Assembly: GCA_902492275.1 (NCBI GenBank)
Contig: CABUKW010000174.1
Span: 1-5,543 of the forward strand
Length of the DNA: 5,543 nt
Reading direction: 5' to 3'
Origin: an uncultured Peptococcaceae bacterium
GTDB taxonomy: Bacteria; Bacillota; Peptococcia; Peptococcales; Peptococcaceae
In this document: positions 1-4,303 of the stretch, piece after piece
Layout: each line of letters starts with the position of its first letter
How positions within the stretch are numbered: the first letter of the stretch is position 1
Made by a program: the position numbers and the translations under genes
Notes under the pieces: model-generated
The model's input: only the letters and a program-made list of their open reading frames with translations
Database searches by the model: none
Told to the model about the DNA's origin: nothing

Positions 1-63
1 TTGCTGATTTTGCAAGAGTGGGCCGCACTAAAAAATATGAACCATGGCGCGGCAGCAAAAAGA

Positions 64-705
64 CTACAAGTTTCCTTCCACAATGGTTACCAGTTCTAAC
101 AGGCTATCTAACAGGTAGTCGGGCTTTTGCAACAGCAGCTCTTCGGGATGGAACAGGGAATAGCGGACGGCGGCGGTTTGACAGCCTGCCGCTTTACCGC
201 ACTGTAAGTCGTGGCTACTGTCGCCGACAAAAATGGCCTGCTGCGGGGCAAGTTGTAATGCGGCCAGAGCTTTTTGAGCTGGCTCTGGATGGGGTTTGTG
301 GTGTTGAGTGGATTCCGGTGTGATAAACACGTCAAAGTACCCGGCTAGTTGGAATAAATCCAAATCTCGTTTGGCGCCGCGATAAAGGCGGGAGGTTACC
401 AGCGCTGTGCCAATTCCCATTGCTTTTAGCTGGCGCAAAGCATCTTCCACACCGGGAAAGAGGGAAATTTGGTCTTCATGGGCCAAAGTGTATTCTACAA
501 AGGCCTGACGCAGTGGCTCGGCCTGGGATCCGCCCAATTCCTGCATAATCTGCTGCAGAGGCTTACCAAAGGTGAAGGTCAGCAAATGACGGGGGACGCT
601 AGTGTGCAGAACGGCGTCCAGCGCGTATTCAAAGCTCTGAAAAATCAATTCATTGGTGTCGATGAGTGTACCGTCCAAATCGAACAAAACGCCTTTGATT
701 GGCAT
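64..705 (-). CDS. HAD-superfamily phosphatase, PpaX/Gph-like (213 aa)
   Basis: Predicted cytosolic phosphohydrolase of HAD subfamily IA. All four HAD motifs are visible: motif I DLDGT with nucleophile D9 and acid/base D11; motif II at T104/S105 in LVTSR; motif III K137 in HHKPHPEP; motif IV GDSSHD with D162 and D166. Residues ~15-80 form the helical C1-type cap. The start DLDGTLIDTNELI and the length recall Bacillus PpaX, the pyrophosphatase that removes PPi released by HPr(Ser-P) dephosphorylation, but a phosphoglycolate phosphatase or another small-metabolite phosphatase is equally possible. The substrate is therefore left open. The ATG at 705 is supported by AAGGAG (715-720) nine bases upstream. 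The gene begins 24 bp after the acetyltransferase stop and is probably co-transcribed with it. The family call is firm; the exact function is inference. Confidence 0.93.
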   Translation of the reverse strand: MPIKGVLFDLDGTLIDTNELIFQSFEYALDAVLHTSVPRHLLTFTFGKPLQQIMQELGGSQAEPLRQAFVEYTLAHEDQISLFPGVEDALRQLKAMGIGTALVTSRLYRGAKRDLDLFQLAGYFDVFITPESTQHHKPHPEPAQKALAALQLAPQQAIFVGDSSHDLQCGKAAGCQTAAVRYSLFHPEELLLQKPDYLLDSLLELVTIVEGNL

Positions 706-724
706 GGAAAACGGCTCCTTTCCA
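705..724 (-). promoter_or_regulatory. Hairpin presenting the HAD gene ribosome binding site
   Basis: A perfect 6-bp inverted repeat (TGGAAA / TTTCCA, arms 719-724 and 705-710) encloses an 8-base loop containing the GGAG Shine-Dalgarno core. The 3' arm ends on the A of the start ATG. It could fold in the mRNA and affect initiation, but six base pairs, mostly A-U, are weak and may be chance. Confidence 0.25.
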
Positions 725-729
725 GTGTG

Positions 730-1149
730 CTATAGTTCTAAATATTGAATCATGCCGGGGCCTAGCTCGTCCGTGGGACGGGCGATAAAGCCATGTTTTT
801 GGTAAAAGGTTTCCCGCCCTTTGGCGCACATCAAATCCAGCATCATGGTAGTGCCGGGAAAACCCAGCGAGGCGGCATAAGCCATCAGCCGCTCAATTAT
901 CATGGAGCCGATGCCGTGGGCCTGAATATTGGGCACTACGATGAGATCCTGAATGTAGCAAATTACAGCGCCGTCGCCCACCAAACGGCCCATGCCCACC
1001 AGTTCGCCGTCATGGTAAGCCGACAACACATACAGGCTGTTATCCAGTGCTTTTTGCGCTTGTTGTGGGGCCAACGGCTTCCAGCGCACCTGTTGGCGCA
1101 GATGGAGGTATTGCTCCACCGTCAGATTATTTTCATCAAAGATCATCAT
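730..1149 (-). CDS. GNAT-family N-acetyltransferase (139 aa)
   Basis: Predicted cytosolic acetyl-CoA-dependent N-acetyltransferase. The central strand YIQDLIVVPNIQAHGIGS carries the acetyl-CoA pyrophosphate-binding signature Q-x-x-G-x-G (about residues 76-81 from the chosen start), followed by the helix MIIERLMAYA. The C-terminal FYQKHGF motif (about residues 115-121) is the usual beta6/alpha4 region of small GNATs. Residues ~40-60 (LYVLSAYHDGELVGMGRLV) give the antiparallel strands. Length is typical of a single-domain GNAT. ATG 1149 is preferred because GGAG lies eight bases upstream; the in-frame GTG at 1158 overlaps that ribosome site. The acceptor substrate cannot be deduced. It is the first gene of a pair with the downstream HAD phosphatase (24-bp gap), which hints at shared expression, not necessarily a shared pathway. 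Confidence 0.92.
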   Translation of the reverse strand: MMIFDENNLTVEQYLHLRQQVRWKPLAPQQAQKALDNSLYVLSAYHDGELVGMGRLVGDGAVICYIQDLIVVPNIQAHGIGSMIIERLMAYAASLGFPGTTMMLDLMCAKGRETFYQKHGFIARPTDELGPGMIQYLEL

Positions 1150-1189
1150 GGGTATCACTCCGGCAAAAAAGTAGTAGCAATAGCAAAAG

Positions 1190-1195
1190 ATTATA
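1190..1195 (-). promoter_or_regulatory. Candidate -10 box for the GNAT-HAD unit
   Basis: A perfect TATAAT on the minus strand lies about 40 bases upstream of the GNAT start, in AT-rich sequence. The hexamer 17 bases upstream (ACCAAT, 1213-1218) is a poor -35, so the assignment rests on the -10 alone plus the location between an upstream terminator and the gene start. Confidence 0.4.
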
Positions 1196-1233
1196 TTTGA
1201 AAAGATTGAACGATTGGTATAGTGTTATTTTCC

Positions 1234-1255
1234 TTGAAATGCCGTGCAATTTCAA
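1234..1255. promoter_or_regulatory. 22-bp interrupted palindrome, possible operator
   Basis: Two exact 7-bp arms TTGAAAT / ATTTCAA (1234-1240 and 1249-1255) are separated by 8 bp. It sits about 40 bp upstream of the candidate -10 box of the GNAT-HAD unit, a position suited to a dimeric transcription factor. No specific regulator can be named. The rest of the 1150-1352 gap shows no gene. Confidence 0.35.
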
Positions 1256-1352
1256 CAGTTTTCTTACAGCGGGCTTCTGCTATAAGTGATTTTTATTTGC
1301 GGCGCGCTGACGGGCCTAGCGTGACAAACAGAAAGAACGTGGTCATAAAAAG

Positions 1353-1384
1353 AAAAAACGCCGAACGGCATGGACCGTTCAGCG
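1353..1384 (-). terminator. Intrinsic terminator of the ABC transporter operon
   Basis: On the minus strand CGCTGAACGG pairs with CCGTTCGGCG (10 bp with one G-U), with a 6-base loop and then six T's (1358-1353). The ATPase stop codon TGA (1379-1381) lies inside the 5' arm of the stem, so the operon ends here with essentially no 3' untranslated spacer. Confidence 0.88.
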
Positions 1385-2101
1385 CAATAATTGCTTTACG
1401 TATTGGGTGGCGGGGTTGGTGCGGATGGCATCCGGTTTGTCCAACTGCTGCACCTGTCCGTGATTGAGAATTAACACCCGATCCGATAAGTATAGGGCTT
1501 CTCGGATATTGTGGGTGACGAAGACGATGGTAGTTTGTAGCTGCCGGTGTAGCTGCTGAATGCTGTCCTGCAAAATCACGCGGGTAATTTCATCGACAGC
1601 GCCGAAAGGCTCGTCCATTAGCATAATGGGCGGCCGATTGGCTAGGGCTCTGGCAATGCCCACCCGCTGTTGCTGGCCGCCGCTCAGACTGATGGGATAA
1701 CGGGAGAGCAGCTCTGGGGATAAGTCTACCAGCTTCATAAGCTGTTCCAATCGCTCTTGCGAAAGCTTTTTGCCGGAAAGGCTGGGTACATAGCCGATAT
1801 TATCGGCCACAGTGAGGTGGGGAAAAAGAGCCGCCCCCTGAATGACATAGCCGATTTGCCGACGCAGGGCAATCAGGTCTACCTGAGCAGTATCCTGGCC
1901 CAACACCAGCACTTGGCCGGAACTGGGCAGCAACAAGCCGTTAATCAGCTTGAGCAGTGTGGTTTTGCCGCCGCCAGAGGAGCCTACCACGCTGAGAAAT
2001 TCGCCGGGAGCGACATCCAGCGTGAGAGGCTCCAGGGCGTAGCGGCCGTGATACTGTTTGCTGGCCTGCCGGAACTGGATAACAGGATTGGGCGTTATCA
2101 T
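1379..2101 (-). CDS. ABC transporter ATP-binding protein, OpuCA/ProV/OsmV type without CBS domains (240 aa)
   Basis: Nucleotide-binding subunit that powers the quaternary-amine (osmoprotectant-class) importer encoded with it, acting on the cytoplasmic face of the membrane. Visible motifs: Walker A GSSGGGKT at 40-47, Q-loop Q88, signature LSGGQQQR at 139-146, Walker B IMLMDEP at 159-165 with catalytic E164, D-loop around 167-170, and switch H197 in FVTHN. The second Walker A glycine (GSSGGGKT rather than the common GxSGSGKT) is a mild variant. ProV and many OpuCA proteins carry a C-terminal CBS pair and reach roughly 380-400 residues; this one ends soon after the ATPase domain, at QLLR. Its ATG overlaps the lipoprotein stop (ATGA), which indicates translational coupling. 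Family identity is firm; the substrate class comes from the neighbours. Confidence 0.95.
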   Translation of the reverse strand: MITPNPVIQFRQASKQYHGRYALEPLTLDVAPGEFLSVVGSSGGGKTTLLKLINGLLLPSSGQVLVLGQDTAQVDLIALRRQIGYVIQGAALFPHLTVADNIGYVPSLSGKKLSQERLEQLMKLVDLSPELLSRYPISLSGGQQQRVGIARALANRPPIMLMDEPFGAVDEITRVILQDSIQQLHRQLQTTIVFVTHNIREALYLSDRVLILNHGQVQQLDKPDAIRTNPATQYVKQLLR

Positions 2102-3021
2102 TCGATCAGCCCTTTGGACTGCAAAAATTCGGCGGCAATGTCGCTTTCCAGCCGGTGATTGGTGTTCAGTTCATAGTTCATCTGCATCATTTCTTCGTTG
2201 CTGATTAAGCCTTCCATCAGTTCCAGCGTTTCCCGCAGCTCCGGATGGGCCTCCAGCACTGCATTGCGGATAACGGTAGAGCAGCGGTAGTCGGTGAAGA
2301 ATTTTTGATCGTCGGCCAATGTTACCATGCCGTAATCGGCAATTTGGGAGTCGGTGGTGTAGGCGTTAATCACATCACATCTGCCTTCTGCCAGCGTGTG
2401 GTATTTCAGCCCCTGATCTACCTCGGCAGTATCTTTGAAATGCAGATTGTAGGCAGCGCATAACGCATTATAGCCGTCATCCCGTTCAAAATAGTCAAAG
2501 TTGGCGCCAAATACCAGTTGGTCGCTGACTGCCGACAGGTCGGAAATGGTGCGCAAATTGTACTGCTGAGCGGTTTCTGGACGTACCGCCAGCGTATAGG
2601 TGTTTTCAAAGCCGTACAGGCTAATCCAGCTCATATCATAATTTTCGTTGTATTGCTGATTGAGTTGGGTGAAAATATAGTCAGCGTCGTCGGTTTCTTC
2701 ATTTTTCAGCACCAGCAGCCAGCCGGTACCAGTGTATTCGGGATATAAATCCATTTCGCCGTTTTCCATGGCAATTTGAATGTTGCTGGTGCCGCCGGCG
2801 GTGGCTTCCAGCCGTTCTACGGTTAAATCGGTTTTGGCTTCGATGAGCTGGGCCAGAATTTCCTGTAAAATCATTTGTTCCGGAATCGGTTTGCAGCCGA
2901 TGCGAATGGGGTCGTTGCTGGCGGCTTGCTGTTGGCTGCCGCCGGAGCAGCCTGCCAGACTGCCGAAAGCGAGGGCGCAGATCAGCAGTAGCGCCAGTGT
3001 TTTTTTGCAAAAGTGGTTCAT
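2098..3021 (-). CDS. Substrate-binding lipoprotein of an osmoprotectant-type ABC transporter, OpuAC/OsmF family (307 aa)
   Basis: Membrane-anchored binding protein that captures the solute and delivers it to the permease. The N-terminus has a lipoprotein signal peptide: basic KK at 6-7, hydrophobic core LALLLICALAFGS, and lipobox LAGC with lipidated C25, followed by a polar GGSQQQ linker. The mature part shows the type II periplasmic fold features of the OpuAC family: IRIGCKPIPEQMI at the first strand, then MDLYPEYTGTGW (about residues 90-101), the segment diagnostic of betaine/choline/carnitine binders, and later GRCDVINAYTTDSQI. The aromatic residues fit a quaternary-ammonium ligand, but which one cannot be read. 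Start ATG 3021 has AAGGAG eight bases upstream. The frame stays open further 5', but that part overlaps the permease gene and reads as shadow sequence. The stop overlaps the ATPase start by 4 bp. Confidence 0.95.
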   Translation of the reverse strand: MNHFCKKTLALLLICALAFGSLAGCSGGSQQQAASNDPIRIGCKPIPEQMILQEILAQLIEAKTDLTVERLEATAGGTSNIQIAMENGEMDLYPEYTGTGWLLVLKNEETDDADYIFTQLNQQYNENYDMSWISLYGFENTYTLAVRPETAQQYNLRTISDLSAVSDQLVFGANFDYFERDDGYNALCAAYNLHFKDTAEVDQGLKYHTLAEGRCDVINAYTTDSQIADYGMVTLADDQKFFTDYRCSTVIRNAVLEAHPELRETLELMEGLISNEEMMQMNYELNTNHRLESDIAAEFLQSKGLIE

Positions 3022-3061
3022 GTTGAAGTCTCCTTTTTTGGATAGATAATTTCTATGGTAT

Positions 3062-3098
3062 GCTCCGGCTCCGTGATTTACATGCACAGAACCAGAGC
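3062..3098 (-). other. Intercistronic RNA hairpin between permease and lipoprotein genes
   Basis: In the operon transcript, GCTCTGGTTCTGTG (3098-3085) can pair over 14 consecutive positions with CACGGAGCCGGAGC (3075-3062) around a 9-base loop. The three non-Watson-Crick positions are all U-G in the minus-strand RNA but would be A-C mismatches in the opposite RNA, which supports a structure acting in the sense transcript. It starts 9 bases after the permease stop and has no T-run, so it is not a standard terminator. A role in mRNA stabilisation or processing that raises lipoprotein output is inference. Confidence 0.65.
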
Positions 3099-3107
3099 TT
3101 GCCAACA

Positions 3108-3779
3108 TTAAGACAGCTTGCGTTGTTTTTTCTCCGGCACTTTGCCATTTACCCGCAGCGTTACCCGTTTTTCCACCAGCCCCAGCAAAATATCGCATAG
3201 CAGAGCGATGGCGGCAATCATTAGGCTGCCCAAGTAGGTCATAGCCGGCTGATAGGTGTTGATGCCGCGGTAGATGGCAACGCCCAGGCCGCCGGCGCCG
3301 ATAAAGGCAGCGATACCGCAGGTGGCAATGACCATCACCACCATGTTGCGGATACCGGCAATGATGATAGGCATGGCCAGCGGCAGCTTGATTTTCCACA
3401 AAAGCTGCCAGGAGGTGCTGCCCATACCGGTGCCCGCTTCTAAAATTACCGGGTCAATGTTGGTAAGACCGGCGTGGGTATTGCGCACAACGGGCAGTAG
3501 CGCATAGACCGTCAGCGCAATGATCGCCGATTTGTTGCCGATGCCGGTGAAAGGCAGTAAAAAGCCAAACAAGGCAATGGACGGAATGGTATAGATAAAG
3601 TTGATGGCACCCAGCACTGGCAGGGAGAGTTTGTCCTGCTGCGCGATGAGAATGCCCAGCGCTAAACCGGCGGCCAGCGCCAATGCAATGGAAATGGCGG
3701 AGAGCTGTAAATGCTCCAGCAGCAGGTCTTGAAAAAAATCCTGCCGTGCCTGATAGAGCTGTATCATTTCCTGAAGCAA
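3108..3779 (-). CDS. ABC transporter permease, OpuCB/ProW/OsmW type (223 aa from TTG start)
   Basis: Integral membrane subunit forming the translocation path of the osmoprotectant-class importer, probably as a homodimer because no second permease is encoded here. About five to six hydrophobic spans are visible: LSAISIALALAAGLALGILIA, NFIYTIPSIALFGFLLPF, SAIIALTVYALLPVV, IIIAGIRNMVVMVIATCGIAAFIGAG and YLGSLMIAAIALLCDILLGL. The EAA loop that docks the ATPase is seen as EAGTGMG....IKLPLAMP. The sequence fits the single-domain BPD_transp_1 family. Start choice: a perfect AGGAGGTGA site (3793-3785) sits eight bases before TTG 3779, while the in-frame ATG at 3806 (232 aa) lies upstream of that site and has only a weak GAG. 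The ATG remains a possible annotated start, and a third in-frame ATG follows at 3767. First gene of the operon; 86 bp separate it from the lipoprotein gene. Confidence 0.93.
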   Translation of the reverse strand: MLQEMIQLYQARQDFFQDLLLEHLQLSAISIALALAAGLALGILIAQQDKLSLPVLGAINFIYTIPSIALFGFLLPFTGIGNKSAIIALTVYALLPVVRNTHAGLTNIDPVILEAGTGMGSTSWQLLWKIKLPLAMPIIIAGIRNMVVMVIATCGIAAFIGAGGLGVAIYRGINTYQPAMTYLGSLMIAAIALLCDILLGLVEKRVTLRVNGKVPEKKQRKLS

Positions 3780-3784
3780 AGGGT

Positions 3785-3793
3785 TCACCTCCT
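3785..3793 (-). promoter_or_regulatory. Strong Shine-Dalgarno site deciding the permease start
   Basis: AGGAGGTGA on the minus strand matches the 16S anti-Shine-Dalgarno sequence over nine bases. Eight bases separate its AGGAGG core from TTG 3779. It falls inside the reading frame if translation is assumed to start at ATG 3806, which argues for the TTG. Confidence 0.7.
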
Positions 3794-3833
3794 GTTGCGA
3801 ACGCATTGTTATTGTTTTCTCAAAGCAAGTCTT

Positions 3834-3851
3834 ATGCTACTATCATAGCAT
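3834..3851. promoter_or_regulatory. Inverted repeat overlapping the transporter promoter, possible operator
   Basis: ATGCTA / TAGCAT arms (3834-3839 and 3846-3851) flank a 6-bp centre that contains most of the -10 box of the transporter promoter. A repressor bound here would block RNA polymerase directly. No regulator gene is present in the window, so the function is inferred from position only. Confidence 0.4.
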
Positions 3852-3870
3852 GTCGCAATAAAATAGAAAA
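3842..3870 (-). promoter_or_regulatory. Extended -10 promoter of the ABC transporter operon
   Basis: TGCTATGAT on the minus strand (3850-3842) is an extended -10 element (TGn plus TATGAT, one mismatch to TATAAT). The -35 region 17 bases upstream, TTTTCT (3870-3865), is weak, as extended -10 promoters tolerate. The predicted transcript starts near 3835, giving a leader of about 55 bases to TTG 3779. Confidence 0.55.
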
Positions 3871-3893
3871 GTACGAGATTTTAGGATAGCTAG

Positions 3894-3899
3894 TATAAA
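3894..3899 (+). promoter_or_regulatory. Candidate -10 box for the small plus-strand ORF
   Basis: TATAAA lies 23 bases upstream of ATG 3923 in the AT-rich gap shared with the divergent transporter operon. No convincing -35 hexamer is seen at 16-18 bases upstream, so this is weak evidence. Confidence 0.25.
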
Positions 3900-3922
3900 T
3901 AGGCGCAAATGGGAGAACCAAT

Positions 3923-4099
3923 ATGGAAAAAGAGCCGTTGGACAGCCTGGGGCAGTGGGGCATCCGTACCTTGTTTATCTGCAAAAAAATCTGTAACTGG
4001 GACAAGAAGCGCAGTATCCTGACAACAATTCTTTTTTTCGGCGCCGTTTCAACAAGATTGTTTCATTTTTTGGCCGGTATCCATAAAAGCTGTGCATAG
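3923..4099 (+). CDS. Small hypothetical protein, or 5' remnant of a truncated gene (58 aa)
   Basis: Not recognised as any family. The ORF begins MEKEPLDSLGQWGIRTLFIC, continues with a Cys/Lys-rich stretch CKKICNWDKKR (residues 20-30) and then a hydrophobic segment SILTTILFFGAVS (31-43) that could be one membrane span, ending in HKSCA. ATG 3923 has GGGAG seven bases upstream and a TATAAA box further up, so initiation signals are present. Third-position G+C is 25 of 33 in codons 1-33 but only 8 of 25 in codons 34-58. The first part therefore looks like real coding sequence and the second like AT-rich noncoding sequence read through. It may be a genuine small membrane protein or the stub of a gene cut near 4022. 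It stands alone, divergent from the transporter operon and convergent with hydG. Confidence 0.38.
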   Translation: MEKEPLDSLGQWGIRTLFICKKICNWDKKRSILTTILFFGAVSTRLFHFLAGIHKSCA

Positions 4100-4152
4100 C
4101 GATCAGGAAGGGCAGGGATTTTTCGATGTAAGGGAAATTGATTATCAAAGAC

Positions 4153-4236
4153 AAAAAGCTGCCGCAGAAAAGGTGTTTGTCCTGAAGCGGAGTTCGCTTT
4201 GCAATCTAGGACAAACTGGTTTCTTTTCCGCGGCAG
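4153..4236 (-). terminator. Long nested hairpin with T-run, probable hydG terminator
   Basis: On the minus strand CTGCCGCGGAAAAG pairs with CTTTTCTGCGGCAG (14 bp, one U-G), then after a 6x2 internal loop GTTTGTCCT pairs with AGGACAAAC (9 bp). The apical part holds a further small hairpin, AAGCG-AACTC-CGCTT. TTTTT follows the lower stem one C later (4157-4153). The odd pair is G-U in the hydG-sense RNA and A-C in the other, favouring the minus strand. It begins 67 bases past the hydG stop. It is longer than an ordinary terminator, so a dispersed hairpin element or a structured RNA is an alternative. The rest of 4100-4303 shows no convincing gene. Confidence 0.6.
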
Positions 4237-4303
4237 TCTAGCGTCGCTTATCAACTAACTGCAACCCTCTGTTTTTCGCAGCGGTTTGGAGTTTGGCAAT
4301 TCC

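Noticed and set aside
1..63. A gene, RNA or terminator after the HAD phosphatase
   Set aside because: Only a short TTTTT and a 5-bp GCCGC/GCGGC pairing over a long loop are present, which is not convincing.
793..1467. Plus-strand open frames across the GNAT gene and the following gap
   Set aside because: Antisense to the GNAT gene or spanning the promoter region and terminator, with no ribosome site or recognisable motif.
1757..2158. 133-codon plus-strand frame
   Set aside because: Antisense to the ATPase gene and crosses the ATPase/lipoprotein junction; no support beyond being open.
2699..3010. 103-codon minus-strand frame inside the lipoprotein gene
   Set aside because: Alternate frame of a well-supported gene, with biased Arg/His/Gln composition typical of shadow frames.
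3022..3399. N-terminal extension of the binding-protein frame by 126 residues
   Set aside because: It overlaps the permease gene in another frame, is rich in His/Arg/Cys low-quality sequence, and the lipoprotein signal peptide with a strong ribosome site begins at 3021.
4063..4254. 63-codon minus-strand open frame downstream of hydG
   Set aside because: Starts at TTG without a clear ribosome site and runs straight through the long hairpin. No family resemblance is seen, and it is better explained as noncoding 3' region.
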